From: Natrinema salifodinae
GTDB taxonomy: Archaea > Halobacteriota > Halobacteria > Halobacteriales > Natrialbaceae
Reading direction: 5' to 3'
DNA length: 64,000 nucleotides
NCBI RefSeq assembly: GCF_900110455.1
Contig: NZ_FOIS01000004.1
Span: 434,001-498,000, forward strand
The first letter of the stretch is position 1. Each line of letters starts with the position of its first letter. The notes under the pieces were generated by a model. The model was not told the DNA's origin. It searched no databases and saw nothing but the letters and a program-made list of their open reading frames with translations. Made by a program: the position numbers and the translations under genes. Of the stretch, positions 34,547-44,422 are shown in pieces.

Positions 34547-35563
34547 ATGGAGGTGAACTGCGACGGCTGTGCGGGCTGTTGTATGGACTGGCGACCGTTG
34601 CTCGAGGACGGCGTCGGAAGCGATGCGCGCGACGGCGATCCCAGTGACCAGGCGACCCAGCGAGGCGAGCGACGGCGCGATCCCTTCGGGGGCGGGGACG
34701 AAGCCGATCACGAGAAACGGCCGTCGCGGGAGCCGCTGGACGACGACGCCACCTTCGTTCCGCTGACCCGCGACGAAGTGCGGGCGTTCCTCGACGCCGG
34801 GATGGCCGACGCCCTGACTCCGCGGTTCTGGCGCGCCCGCGACGAGAACGAGGGCGTCGAGGTGGACGGCTACACCCTCGCCGCCGTCGCGAGCCGGCCC
34901 GCCTTCTTCGTCGGCCTCCGGAAACCGCCCAAGCCGGTCGCCCCCTTCGGCCGCGAGGAGCCGGCCTGGCTCCCGGCCTGCGTCTTCCTCGATCCGACGA
35001 CGCTGCAGTGTCGGATCCACGACGGTGATCTCTACCCCGACGAGTGCGGGGCCTACCCCGAGTACAACCTCGCGCTCGACCGCGAGACCGAGTGCGAGCG
35101 CGTCGAGGCGGCCTTCGGCGGCGACCGCCTGGTCGACGACGATCACGGCGATCTCGACGGCCTGCTGTTAGGTTCCCAGGCGATCGGGGCGAAGCTCTTC
35201 TGTCACCCGCGGCCGGCCGAGCTCGAGGGGATCGTCGAACGAGCCGCGACGGGCGCGCTCACCCGACGGGACCGCGCCGAGACCCTCGCGATCGCCGTGG
35301 CCTCGAGCCCGGGGACGCTCGCGATCTCCGAGCGCCACTACGAGCGGGGCAGAGAGCGGGCGCTCGAGGGGGCGAACGGCGAGGGAGAGGGAGAGGAATC
35401 GGGCGAATCGAGCGGCGACGAGTCCTGGGTCGGCCCGGCGATCCGCGAATGGCACCGCCGCTATCGCGAGAGCGACGGGACCGTCCCGTCGCCGGCCGTC
35501 GCCGACGCCGTTGAGACCGACCGCGGCGCGCCCGACACGCCGGGGTGGGACGCGCTCGAGTAA
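34547..35563 (+). CDS. YkgJ-family cysteine-cluster protein
   Basis: A 338-residue protein with the Cys pattern of the YkgJ/CxxCxxCC family, thought to bind zinc or an iron-sulfur cluster: NCDGCAGCCMDW at the N-terminus, then ACVFLDPTTLQCRIH and YPDECGAYP in the middle, and FCHPR later. A charged insertion near residues 25-65 and an acidic low-complexity C-terminal stretch are additional to the core. No function is established for the family. Confidence 0.85.
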   Translation: MEVNCDGCAGCCMDWRPLLEDGVGSDARDGDPSDQATQRGERRRDPFGGGDEADHEKRPSREPLDDDATFVPLTRDEVRAFLDAGMADALTPRFWRARDENEGVEVDGYTLAAVASRPAFFVGLRKPPKPVAPFGREEPAWLPACVFLDPTTLQCRIHDGDLYPDECGAYPEYNLALDRETECERVEAAFGGDRLVDDDHGDLDGLLLGSQAIGAKLFCHPRPAELEGIVERAATGALTRRDRAETLAIAVASSPGTLAISERHYERGRERALEGANGEGEGEESGESSGDESWVGPAIREWHRRYRESDGTVPSPAVADAVETDRGAPDTPGWDALE

Positions 35564-35699
35564 TCAGTGAGGTGGGCGCTGCGGCGAGGAAACGGGTATA
35601 GAGCAGGGAAGCGGAAACGGACGCGGACCGACGGCTGTTCGGGTTCGGGGGCCCCTCCTGCGCGAAGAGAAATCGAAACCGAGGCGGCCGTCGACACCG

Positions 35700-35873
35700 T
35701 CAGTCCGACTTGATCTGTTCGAACTGGTCTAACAGCTCCTCGGCGGATTCGCCGGCGTCGTACTCTACCTTCCCGTGGTAGATCGTCCGCTCGTCATCGA
35801 AGTCCGTGTCCACCTTCGAGGCCTGCTGTTCGCGGCGCTCGTGCTCGTCTTCGTCATAGGCACCCATTGACAT
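35700..35873 (-). CDS. Small acidic protein of unknown function (DUF5786-like)
   Basis: A 57-residue, highly charged protein starting MSMGAYDEDEHERREQQ and ending with ESAEELLDQFEQIKSD. It resembles a haloarchaea-specific family that I recall as DUF5786. The frame remains open upstream, but the additional residues are not of the same character. No domain, membrane segment or Cys is present. Start at 35873 or at the second Met, 35867. Confidence 0.75.
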   Translation of the reverse strand: MSMGAYDEDEHERREQQASKVDTDFDDERTIYHGKVEYDAGESAEELLDQFEQIKSD

Positions 35874-36030
35874 GGTAACTACACACAGGATAGGGCCGTA
35901 TCGACTATCAATGTAACGGTCTATCACACAGCTAACGGGAGCGAAACGTACCCCTGGACGCCGTACCGAGGACGCGAAGTCGGCGACGGCGGAGCCAGGA
36001 GGTGCGGGGACGACGCGTCGGACAGCGAAC

Positions 36031-36038
36031 GGTATATG
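36031..36038 (+). promoter_or_regulatory. TATA box deciding the start of the DUF5784-like gene
   Basis: GGTATATG lies 27 bases before the GTG at 36063. An in-frame ATG at 36036 is part of this box, so it cannot be the start of a transcript made from it. Confidence 0.6.
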
Positions 36039-36062
36039 GCCCTCCGCGGCCTAGGCGGGAAC

Positions 36063-37070
36063 GTGGCACGGCCGCTTCGCTTTCGGTACTCGCCCGCGTC
36101 GTGGAGCGACGGGCGCGTGAAACACGAAATTCTCCAGCCCCTGCAGTCGAACATCGGGGCCCGCGCCGCCTCGCCGTGGTTCAAGAGCGGCGGCGACTGG
36201 CAGACACACCGCTTCGAGATGGACAACGGCGACGTCGCCCTCTTCGCGCGAAACGATCAGGAGGCCTATTGGATGGGCAACACGGAGACGCCCTCCGCGC
36301 TGTGGAAGACGGACAAGTTCGGCTGGCGGGAGGTCCCCTACCACGTCTCGCGGTGGGCCCAACGAGAACTGACCGCGACGCTGCACGAGGAAGACCCCTG
36401 GCTCGCCGACTATCCGCACCTCTCGTGGTTCTTCCTGCCGGTGTTCATGTCCAAGGACGGCCGCGACTCGACCCGCGCCTTCTTCCGCGAACACGCCGCC
36501 GGCTTCCCCGACGCCGGTCGCCGGGAGACGACCCGATTTTTCGAAGACTTTCTGCAAACCGGCGTGCTCGACGAGTATCGCCACGTCATGTCGGGCAAGC
36601 TCGGCACCAGCGATCACGTCGACCGCGTCCGGATGAGCGCCGCGATGGCCGAGTTCATCGCCGCGAAGGTCCTCACCGACGCCGGCTACGACGTCGTCCC
36701 GGAGATCGAGGTGACGACGGGACACTCGCTCGACTTCCGGGCCGAAAACGGCGACGCGAACGCCCTCGTCGAAGTCACGCGCCCGCAGCCGCCGGCCAAC
36801 CGCGCAGCCGCCGGCCCCGTGGCCGCCGTCCGCGATACCGCCGAGACCAAGACCAACGGCCAGTTGGCCGAACACGGCGGCGGCGCGGTGCTGTTCGTCG
36901 ACTGCTCGAGTTTCCGCGACGACTCGTGGGCAGCGGTCCGCGGCGAACGGCCAAACCTGCGACACCGCCCCGCCGTCGTCTATCGCACCAGGCCAAACGG
37001 CCACGTCGAGGGCTACCGCAAGGGCGCGGTGCCCCTCGAGTTAGGCGACGCGATCGAGTTCATCGACTGA
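36063..37070 (+). CDS. Conserved haloarchaeal protein of unknown function (DUF5784-like)
   Basis: A 335-residue soluble protein. The first half has WFKSGGDWQTHRFEMDNGDV and AYWMGNTETPSALWKTDK; the second half contains VPEIEVTTGHSLDFRAENGD followed by ALVEVTRP. The latter pattern (a glutamate, then Asp and Glu-Val) resembles a PD-(D/E)XK nuclease-like core, which is my inference. I place the start at the GTG of 36063, after the TATA box, giving MARPLRFRYSP. I recall the family as DUF5784. No partner gene is coupled. Confidence 0.8.
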   Translation: MARPLRFRYSPASWSDGRVKHEILQPLQSNIGARAASPWFKSGGDWQTHRFEMDNGDVALFARNDQEAYWMGNTETPSALWKTDKFGWREVPYHVSRWAQRELTATLHEEDPWLADYPHLSWFFLPVFMSKDGRDSTRAFFREHAAGFPDAGRRETTRFFEDFLQTGVLDEYRHVMSGKLGTSDHVDRVRMSAAMAEFIAAKVLTDAGYDVVPEIEVTTGHSLDFRAENGDANALVEVTRPQPPANRAAAGPVAAVRDTAETKTNGQLAEHGGGAVLFVDCSSFRDDSWAAVRGERPNLRHRPAVVYRTRPNGHVEGYRKGAVPLELGDAIEFID

Positions 37071-37101
37071 GCGTTCGCTCGACGCTTCTGCGGAATCGAC
37101 T

Positions 37102-37139
37102 CGACCGAGCGCGAGCGGAGCGAACGCGCGGCTCGGTCG
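37102..37139. repeat. Palindromic element downstream of the DUF5784-like gene
   Basis: CGACCGAGC (37102-37110) and GCTCGGTCG (37131-37139) are perfect inverted arms around a GCGAGCGGAGCGAACGCGCG core. The core shares AGCGGAGCGAA with the element in taw2. It could also act as a hairpin at the convergent gene ends. Confidence 0.65.
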
Positions 37140-37187
37140 TCGAAGGGGTCCATCGAGCGCAGCGAAAAAGCGTGAAACCGTCTCGTC

Positions 37188-37475
37188 TCAGAACGAGACC
37201 GCGTCGGGCGTGTAGGGGCTGCCGACCGGTGCCGGGTCGCGGTCGCTGTAGCCGACGCGGCCGACGGCCTTGTTGCTCACGGCAGTGTAAACGGCGAAGC
37301 GCGCGTCCTCGGGAGCTTCGAAGGTCTCGGGTCCGAGGCGGGCGAGTACGTCGCCGACCGTCTCGGTACCGTTGGGGAGCTCGATGGTCCGGTCCCCGTA
37401 TTCCTCGATCAGTTCCTCGGTCGTGGCGGGGTACTCGTGGTCGTCGATGGCGTCGCCGGTGCCGTTCAGCTGCAT
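37188..37475 (-). CDS. Small conserved haloarchaeal protein (DUF5789-like)
   Basis: A 95-residue acidic protein. The segment DDHEYPATTEELIEEYGDRTIELPNGTET in its N-terminal half and AVGRVGYSDRDP near the C-terminus match a haloarchaeal family that I recall as DUF5789, related to DUF2795. These are thought to be small regulatory or stress proteins, but nothing firm is known. The start at MQLNGTGD is supported by a TATA box (minus-strand GTTTATAATTAT, 37498-37509) 29 bases upstream. Confidence 0.8.
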   Translation of the reverse strand: MQLNGTGDAIDDHEYPATTEELIEEYGDRTIELPNGTETVGDVLARLGPETFEAPEDARFAVYTAVSNKAVGRVGYSDRDPAPVGSPYTPDAVSF

Positions 37476-37497
37476 CACACCCCTATCTGGGTGAACG

Positions 37498-37509
37498 ATA
37501 ATTATAAAC
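37498..37509 (-). promoter_or_regulatory. TATA box of the DUF5789-like gene
   Basis: Minus-strand GTTTATAATTAT is the most A/T-rich spot for several hundred bases and is centred 29 bases before the ATG at 37475. Confidence 0.6.
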
Positions 37510-37634
37510 ATTGTCCATATACGTTTCCTAGCACCACGGTACACCTAATACACCTAGTATGGCCTTGTGTCTCTCGGAAATCCGGGCGTACGGCCGGAGA
37601 AACGCCTTTCTGCGCGGACCCGGTCGGATACCGT

Positions 37635-38411
37635 ATGCCCTACGCGGACCTACACGTCCACACGACGCGCTCGGACGGGAGCCTCGACCTCGAGTCGGTC
37701 CCCGAGGCCGCCCGCCGCAACGGCGTCGACGTCGTCGCCGTGACGGATCACGATCGACGGCAGCCGTTCGACGGCCCGGTCGTCGAACGCGACGGCGTGA
37801 CGCTCGTTCACGGGATCGAACTGCGCGTCGAGACGGACGGCGGCCAGCGACTCGACTTGCTCGGCTACGGGCTGGAACCGAGCGCAGAACTCGAAGCCAT
37901 CCTCGAGGACATCCAGGCGAACCGCATCGAGCGCGGCCAGGCGATCGTCGACTGCGTGGAGAGCCGGCTGGGGATCGAACTGGACGTGACGATCGACGGC
38001 GGCTTCGGCCGCCCCCACATCGCGCGGGCGATCGAGGCCCACCCCGAGATCGAGTACGACTATCAGGGCGCGTTCGATCACCTCATCGGCTCCGACTGTC
38101 CGTGTTACGTGCCCCGGGAAGTCCCGTCGTTCGAGCGGGGACGGGCGGCCCTGGCCGAATCGTGTCGGCTCGTCTCGCTGGCGCACCCGCTGCGATATCG
38201 CGATCCCGAGAGCGCGCTCGCCGTCGCGGCCGAACTCGACGCCGTCGAACTGCACTACCCCTACGGGCGCGAGGTCGACCGCGAGCCCGTCGAGCGGGCG
38301 ATCGAGCGCCATGAACTGCTCGCGACGGGGGGAAGCGACGCCCACGACGAGCAACTCGGCATCGCCGGACTCTCGCGAGAAGCGTACGAACGGCTCGACC
38401 TCCCGACCTGA
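37635..38411 (+). CDS. PHP-domain phosphoesterase
   Basis: A 258-residue PHP protein, likely a metal-dependent phosphatase or nuclease of the RNase AM/YciV group. The metal ligands are spread as usual: HVHTTRSDG at the N-terminus, AVTDHDRR, GIELRVE, GRPHIARAI, SLAHPLRY, and GGSDAHDEQLG at the C-terminus. The ATG at 37635 begins MPYADLHVH. Whether it acts on 3-prime,5-prime-bisphosphonucleotides or short RNA cannot be decided here. Confidence 0.9.
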   Translation: MPYADLHVHTTRSDGSLDLESVPEAARRNGVDVVAVTDHDRRQPFDGPVVERDGVTLVHGIELRVETDGGQRLDLLGYGLEPSAELEAILEDIQANRIERGQAIVDCVESRLGIELDVTIDGGFGRPHIARAIEAHPEIEYDYQGAFDHLIGSDCPCYVPREVPSFERGRAALAESCRLVSLAHPLRYRDPESALAVAAELDAVELHYPYGREVDREPVERAIERHELLATGGSDAHDEQLGIAGLSREAYERLDLPT

Positions 38412-38475
38412 ATCCGACGGGGTAGCCTTCGCCGATAGCGGAGGGTTCAATGCGTCGTGGCCCCAAGGGGCGGAC

Positions 38476-38640
38476 ATGAACTGCCACTACTGTGACCGCG
38501 AGGCCGCGTTCGCAGCCGAGTCCGACGGACTCAAAGTCGGCCTCTGCGAGGAACACTTCCGCGAGCGGTTACAGGAGCTCGCCGAAGCCGACGGACTCGA
38601 GAATTTAAAAGAGAAAGTCGACGTCGATCGCGCCGAGTAA
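38476..38640 (+). CDS. Small zinc-binding protein (DUF6757-like)
   Basis: A 54-residue protein starting MNCHYCDREAAFAAESDG with a CxxC and a later CEEHF, which together can bind a zinc ion. The second half is a charged helix. I recall this as DUF6757, present in most haloarchaea. It follows the PHP gene by 64 bases on the same strand and could be cotranscribed. Confidence 0.8.
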   Translation: MNCHYCDREAAFAAESDGLKVGLCEEHFRERLQELAEADGLENLKEKVDVDRAE

Positions 38641-38678
38641 TCGCACACTCATCTATCGAAGGGGCGGGATTCGCCCAC

Positions 38679-39098
<420 letters not shown>

Positions 39099-39167
39099 TC
39101 AACGGGTGGATTTAGCACAATCGGTGCGCGGCCGCGACCCGATGGCCGTCGAGGGGTATATACGACG

Positions 39168-39968
39168 TCACTCGTCCGTCGACCGGTCCTCGTCGCGAAT
39201 CTCGAGCCGATCGTCGAGCAGTTCGCGGATCCAAACGGCGAACCCGTGATCGTGGCCGTAGGTCCAGACCGCCACCTGGTCGACTACGTCGGGGAGATCG
39301 CTCTCCTTGATACCGGTCGCGACGATCGATTCCTGATCGACCATGAGCAGCTGCGCCGGCCACTCGGAGTAGATTTCGTTCGTCGAATTGAGATCGTTCG
39401 AGACGACGACGTCGACGTTCGAGCCCATGTCGGAGAACTCGTCTCGATCGGCCTCCGATGCCACTTCGATGTAGACCCTGACGCCGCGGTCGGCGGCCGA
39501 TTCGAGAGCCGCGAGAATCTTCCGATCGACGACCTCGGTCGCTGGAACGAGGTAGTGAACGGTATCCTCAGCGTCGTCGAGGAACGTGACGATGCGGTCG
39601 GTGACGTGCTGGGGCTGCGTGATCGCCCACATTCCCTCGTCGTCCTTCGAGTCCGGCGTCTCGAGGTTTCCGAGCGCGTTCTCGGCGGCGTTGATCCGGG
39701 AATCGTAGTCCTCCCGGATGCGCCGACACGCCGTTTCGACCGATACGGCCTTGTACTCCCGTGGCTCGGTCTGCTGGACGCTGACCAGGCCCTTCCGATC
39801 GAGCCGCTCGATGGTGTCGTACACGCGCGAGCGAGGGATGTCCGCGACCTGGCTGACTTCCTTGGCGGTCCCCTTCGAGATACGAGTGAGCGCGACGAAG
39901 CAACGGGCCTCGTACTCCGTCAACCCCAGTTCTTCGAGGGAGGTGACCGCTTCCTCGACGTTGGGCAT
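39168..39968 (-). CDS. TrmB-family transcriptional regulator
   Basis: A 266-residue regulator with an N-terminal winged helix (about residues 5-75, LGLTEYEARCFVAL and IPRSRVYDTIERL) followed by a coiled segment and a C-terminal PLD-like/TrmB effector domain (about 110-265). TrmB proteins of haloarchaea control sugar metabolism and other central pathways by sensing carbohydrates or intermediates. The start at 39968 (MPNVEEAV) is preferred to an upstream in-frame GTG. Confidence 0.9.
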   Translation of the reverse strand: MPNVEEAVTSLEELGLTEYEARCFVALTRISKGTAKEVSQVADIPRSRVYDTIERLDRKGLVSVQQTEPREYKAVSVETACRRIREDYDSRINAAENALGNLETPDSKDDEGMWAITQPQHVTDRIVTFLDDAEDTVHYLVPATEVVDRKILAALESAADRGVRVYIEVASEADRDEFSDMGSNVDVVVSNDLNSTNEIYSEWPAQLLMVDQESIVATGIKESDLPDVVDQVAVWTYGHDHGFAVWIRELLDDRLEIRDEDRSTDE

Positions 39969-40037
39969 CGGCGAATACTCAACGAGCAATCGGGAAAGAC
40001 CGCGGCCTTCTGACGCCACCCCCTTATCCTGTATCTG

Positions 40038-40193
40038 TCACTCGAACGGCCGAAACGACGTGCCGCCGCAGGGACAGCCGTCGGCGCTCCCGATCGGCCG
40101 AATCTCGTCCGACGAGATCCACACCGCTAACGCCGTGCCACAGTCGATACACTGCGCTGCGGCCTTCCGTCGCGTCCGTGATTGCGTCGCCAT
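40038..40193 (-). CDS. 51-residue zinc-ribbon protein
   Basis: The frame starts MATQSRTRRKAAAQCIDCG and continues with TALAVWISSDEIRPIGSADGC and PCGGTSFRPFE. CxxC and CPC pairs would hold one zinc ion. A basic N-terminus precedes the ribbon. The pattern is typical of haloarchaeal single-zinc-ribbon proteins, whose function is mostly unknown. It lies between the TrmB-like regulator and the MFS carrier, both on the same strand, with a 70-base gap to the regulator start. Confidence 0.75.
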   Translation of the reverse strand: MATQSRTRRKAAAQCIDCGTALAVWISSDEIRPIGSADGCPCGGTSFRPFE

Positions 40194-40314
40194 GGACGGG
40201 TCTTCACCGGCGCGTCACATAAGCGAGCCGCGAGTTTCGGGACAGTACACGGCCGCCTACTCCGGCCGTAACAACAGCCGCCGTCCGCTCCCGCCGCCGC
40301 TCACCTCGACGGCG

Positions 40315-41490
40315 TCAGTATCCCAACGAGAATGCGCGATTGACGACGAGGGCGGCGAAGACGACCCCGAGCAACGCGGCGAGAAAGCCGAAGGAGACGG
40401 CCCAGCCGAAGAGATCCGCCAGGGTACCGGTGACGACCGATCCCAGCGCGCCGAGGACCCCGTAGACCGTCCGGACCAGGCCGAAGCCCGCGCTGCGCTC
40501 GGTCGCGGAGAGGTGGTCCATGAAGCGAGGGAGCAGCGCCGCTCCCCAGCCGAGCCCGATTCCGAGGAGCAGGACCGCGGCGACGACCGCGACGGGGCCG
40601 GGGACGGCGATCAATAGCGCGAAGCCGGCGACCGAGAAGGCCATACAGACCGCCGTGACGACCTGGCGGCCGTAGCGGTCGGAGGCCGCGCCGACTCCGA
40701 CCTGCGTGATCCCCTGGACGATGAAGTAGCCTCCGAAGACGAGACTCGCCGTCGTCTCGGGCTGGCCCCGATAGGCGACCAGAAAGGCCGGCAGGAACGA
40801 CGAGACCGCCTGCCAGACGAAGTCCCCCAGCACGGCGAGGACCACGGTGAAGGCAATCTCCGGCCGCGAGAGCAGGTCAACGAGCGGGCCGAGTTCGAGC
40901 CGATCGGCGATCGCCTGGTCCGGCCGCTGCGGATCGATCGGACGGACCGACCTGGCGAACAGGACGAAGATCGGGACGGCCACGACGGCCCCGATCGCGA
41001 TCGCGGCCCGCCAGCCGTACCGGACGGCGACCCAGGCGGCGATCGGCGGCGCGACCAGGCCGGCGATGGGACCGCCGCTGTTGTGGACGCCGATCGCGGC
41101 CCCGATCTCCTCGTAGGTCCGGGTCAGCAGCGAGGTTGCGACGCTGTAGTGGAGGCCGGCGACGGCCCCGAGGACGATCGTTCCGATCACGAAGACGGGG
41201 AAGACGGGCGCGATCGCGAGGAATGCGCTCGCGACGGCCGTGCCGCCGACGGCGACCAAGATGACGCGGCGCTCGCCGTACTTGTCGGCGAAGACGCCGC
41301 TGGGGAACTGCGAGAGGAAGTAGGCCATCCACATGCCCGTCAGCGCGACGCCGATCACCGAGTTCGAGACGCCGAACTCCGCGGTGAGTCGGGGGACGAT
41401 CGGACTGATCACCAGCCTGGCGGCCATCGTCGCCAGGAAGGCGAGCGTACACATCGTGAGGACGGTTTCTTGATATCGCCAGCGTAGCAT
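40315..41490 (-). CDS. MFS transporter
   Basis: A 391-residue carrier of the major facilitator superfamily with about 12 hydrophobic helices. The loop 2-3 signature appears as FADKYGERRVILV, and the equivalent in the second half as ASDRYGRQVVTAV. The substrate is not evident. The frame is open upstream to a GTG at 41556, but MLRWRYQETVLTMC starts right before the first helix, so I prefer 41490. Confidence 0.9.
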   Translation of the reverse strand: MLRWRYQETVLTMCTLAFLATMAARLVISPIVPRLTAEFGVSNSVIGVALTGMWMAYFLSQFPSGVFADKYGERRVILVAVGGTAVASAFLAIAPVFPVFVIGTIVLGAVAGLHYSVATSLLTRTYEEIGAAIGVHNSGGPIAGLVAPPIAAWVAVRYGWRAAIAIGAVVAVPIFVLFARSVRPIDPQRPDQAIADRLELGPLVDLLSRPEIAFTVVLAVLGDFVWQAVSSFLPAFLVAYRGQPETTASLVFGGYFIVQGITQVGVGAASDRYGRQVVTAVCMAFSVAGFALLIAVPGPVAVVAAVLLLGIGLGWGAALLPRFMDHLSATERSAGFGLVRTVYGVLGALGSVVTGTLADLFGWAVSFGFLAALLGVVFAALVVNRAFSLGY

Positions 41491-41780
41491 TCGAATCGGA
41501 TTCCAACGTGGTCGTCGGTACTCGGCGGTCGATACGAAAACCCACTCGTCAGTCACGGATCCCGATAGATGAGGGTATTGCTACCGGCAGGGGGCGCCTC
41601 GAGCGGGACGGCATCGAGTTGCAGCGATCGACGGGGCTGGTCGAGCAGCGGTGTCGCGGACACGGACTCCCCTTATACGGCTTTTGCAAGCAAGTATTGG
41701 AAATAATTCGCCATTCGAGAAATACTGGGTGTGCCACACAGTGTCAATGACGGACCGATTGTTCGATCGGGGGAAGAGCC

Positions 41781-43265
41781 ATGGTAAGTGACGCGGTCAC
41801 CGATCCGGTCGTGGTAACGATGACTGGGTACTTCGCGGTGACACTCGCGGTCGGGTTGTGGTTCGGTCGCGGCGCGGGCGAGGGCTACGTGGAGTTTACG
41901 CTGGCCGGCCGAAACCTGAGTCTGCCCGTCTATATGATGACCTACTTCGCGACGTTCACGGGCGGCGGACTCACGATGGGGATCGCTCAGCAGGCGTTCA
42001 TCGAGGGGATCAGCGCCCAGTGGTACGCGATGACGCAAGGGGTAGCCTGGATGACGATGACGCTGTTCATCGGCTTTATCTACTCGTTCGAGGTCGTGAG
42101 CGTACCCGAACTGCTCGGGCGCGTCTACGGCGATTACACGAAGTACTTCGCCGGACTGTTCACCGTCCTCGGCCAGATCGCGCTCACGGCCGGACAAACG
42201 ATCGGCATGGCGTCGGTCCTGGCGGTCGTCACCGGCATCGACCTCGACACCGCGTTCTGGATCAGCGTGGCGGTCTTCGTCGGCCTCACCGCGTACGGGG
42301 GCATGAACACCGTCGCCTACACCGACACGCTCCACGGCGTCGTCATCATCGTCGGGATGCTCGTCGCGATTCCGCTCGCGGTGACGAACGTCGGCGGCGT
42401 CGGGGCCGTCACGGCCGAGGTCCCGTCGGGCCACATGAACTGGTTCGGCGTCGGACTCGTCCAGATCGGAACCTGGTACCTGATGTACATCACCGTCGCC
42501 GGTGCCCAACAGCAGATGCTCCAGCGGACCTGGTCCGCTCGGAGCCGACGGGTCGCGATGTTCGGCACTTTCCTCGCGGGCACCGTCATCACCGGGTACG
42601 GAATCCTCACGGCGACAGCCGGCATGATCGCCAGCGCACAGGGCGCCGACATCGAATCTTCGATGGCGTTCGCCTGGACGATCACGAACGTCCTGCCGGA
42701 CGCCTTCGCGGGACTGCTGCTGGCCGCGGCCGTCTCGTCGGTCATCACCGGCGCGGACTCGTTCCTGCTGGCGGGCGCGACGAGCTTCATCAACGACCTC
42801 TACATCCCGCTGCGCGGCGGTCGCGACCGCCTCACGGACGCACACCTCGTCCTCGTGACGCGGCTGACAATCATTGGGTTCGGGGTCGGCGCCGCGCTGA
42901 TCGCGTTCAGCGGGATCGAGATCATCGTCATCAACACGCTCGGCATGGGCATCATGTCCGTGCTGTTCGCGGGCCTGGTGATGATGCTCTGGGAGGGGAC
43001 CGTCCGCGAGGCGGGCCTCCCCGGCTTCGTCGTCGGCGGCCTCGTCTTCGTCGCCTGGGAGTTCGGGCTGGGATCGCCGGAGTTCTTCGGCGAGGGACAG
43101 GTCGAACCCGCCGTCCCCGCGACGGCCGCGGCGATCGTCACGATCTGGCTCGTGAGCGTGCTGTACGACGGCGAGACGTTCGATAACGAGGAGGTCCGCG
43201 AACACGCGAGTCAGGACATGGACCGGCTGACCGCGGGCGACGTCGCGGACGTCGCCGACGACTGA
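41781..43265 (+). CDS. Sodium:solute symporter family protein
   Basis: A 494-residue member of the SSS family (relatives carry proline, pantothenate or acetate with Na+). About 13 hydrophobic helices are visible. The early EFTLAGRNLSLPVYMMTYFA region and AQQQMLQRTWSARS are characteristic, as is the SSVITGADSFLLAGATSFINDLY segment in the middle, where the sodium site is expected. The cytoplasmic tail is acidic. It is divergent from the MFS carrier, with a 290-base spacer including an A/T-rich segment near 41670-41720. Confidence 0.92.
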   Translation: MVSDAVTDPVVVTMTGYFAVTLAVGLWFGRGAGEGYVEFTLAGRNLSLPVYMMTYFATFTGGGLTMGIAQQAFIEGISAQWYAMTQGVAWMTMTLFIGFIYSFEVVSVPELLGRVYGDYTKYFAGLFTVLGQIALTAGQTIGMASVLAVVTGIDLDTAFWISVAVFVGLTAYGGMNTVAYTDTLHGVVIIVGMLVAIPLAVTNVGGVGAVTAEVPSGHMNWFGVGLVQIGTWYLMYITVAGAQQQMLQRTWSARSRRVAMFGTFLAGTVITGYGILTATAGMIASAQGADIESSMAFAWTITNVLPDAFAGLLLAAAVSSVITGADSFLLAGATSFINDLYIPLRGGRDRLTDAHLVLVTRLTIIGFGVGAALIAFSGIEIIVINTLGMGIMSVLFAGLVMMLWEGTVREAGLPGFVVGGLVFVAWEFGLGSPEFFGEGQVEPAVPATAAAIVTIWLVSVLYDGETFDNEEVREHASQDMDRLTAGDVADVADD

Positions 43266-43408
43266 CGGGCAGGACCGGCAACGGACGATAGCGAACGGAC
43301 GGCGTTCGGTCGGTCGACCGGGAATCGGCGACGCTCGGCCGTGACCCGGTCCGCTCGAGAGAGCGCGCCGTTTTTGACCCGCCCGTCGCTAGACGAACAA
43401 GAGCACAC

Positions 43409-44422
43409 ATGGACCTCACTCATCGTCCCCGGCGGCTCCGCCAGGACCACGTTCGCGGCCTGGTCAGCGAGACGAGCCTCGAGCCCGCGGATCTCATCGC
43501 GCCGGTGTTCGTCGACGCGACGGCCGACGAGCGCCGCCCCATCGAGTCGATGCCCGGCCACGAGCGCGTCCCAGTCGAGGAGGCCGTCGCCCGCGTCGAG
43601 GAAGTCCTCGAGACCGGCGTCGAAGCGGTCATGCTGTTCGGGATTCCGGAGTCGAAGGATCCCGACGGCACGCGCGCCTGGGCGGACGACGGCGTCATTC
43701 AGGAAGCGCTGCGCCGGATCACGACCGAAACTGACGCGTACGTCATCACCGACGTCTGTCTCTGCGAGTACACCGATCACGGCCACTGCGGCCCGCTCGA
43801 GGAGGAACTCCGCAGCGAGGACGACGTGACCGAGGGCGGCCCCGCCTGCGAACCGACGCTGACCGTCGACAACGACGCCGCGCTGGCGGCCTTGGAGAAG
43901 ATCGTCGTTTCCCACGCCCGGGCGGGCGCGGACATGGTCGCGCCCAGCGGGATGATGGACGGGATGGTCGGCACCATCAGGGACGCACTCGATCGCGAGG
44001 GGTTCGAACACGTCCCGATCATGAGCTACGCGGCCAAGTACGAGAGCGCCTTCTACGGCCCGTTCCGTGACGCCGCCGACGGCGCGCCCGCCTTCGGGAA
44101 CCGCCGTCACTACCAGATGGACCCGGCGAACGCCCGCGAAGCCATGCGGGAGGTCCGACTGGACGCCGAGCAGGGTGCCGACGTGATGATGGTCAAACCC
44201 GCGCTCCCCTACCTCGACATCGTCAGCGCCGTTCGTCGGGAGTTCGACCACCCAGTCGCCGCCTACAACGTCTCCGGCGAGTACGCCATGCTCCACGCCG
44301 CCGCCGAGAAGGGCTGGCTCGATCTGGAGGAGGCCGCCCTGGAATCGCTGCTGTCGATCAAGCGGGCCGGCGCGGACCTGATTCTTACCTACTTCGCGGA
44401 AGACGTCGCACGGGGACTGTAA
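43409..44422 (+). CDS. hemB: Delta-aminolevulinic acid dehydratase (porphobilinogen synthase)
   Basis: A 337-residue enzyme condensing two aminolevulinate molecules into porphobilinogen. The catalytic zinc ligands are in DVCLCEYTDHGHCG. The first Schiff-base lysine lies in MSYAAKYESAFYGPFRDA and the second in MMVKPALPYLDI. It is the first of a scattered set of tetrapyrrole genes on this strand. Confidence 0.97.
   Translation: MDLTHRPRRLRQDHVRGLVSETSLEPADLIAPVFVDATADERRPIESMPGHERVPVEEAVARVEEVLETGVEAVMLFGIPESKDPDGTRAWADDGVIQEALRRITTETDAYVITDVCLCEYTDHGHCGPLEEELRSEDDVTEGGPACEPTLTVDNDAALAALEKIVVSHARAGADMVAPSGMMDGMVGTIRDALDREGFEHVPIMSYAAKYESAFYGPFRDAADGAPAFGNRRHYQMDPANAREAMREVRLDAEQGADVMMVKPALPYLDIVSAVRREFDHPVAAYNVSGEYAMLHAAAEKGWLDLEEAALESLLSIKRAGADLILTYFAEDVARGL

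Noticed and set aside
36036-37070. Upstream ATG of the DUF5784-like gene
   Set aside because: The ATG is inside the TATA box that would direct transcription to about 36063; the GTG there fits better.
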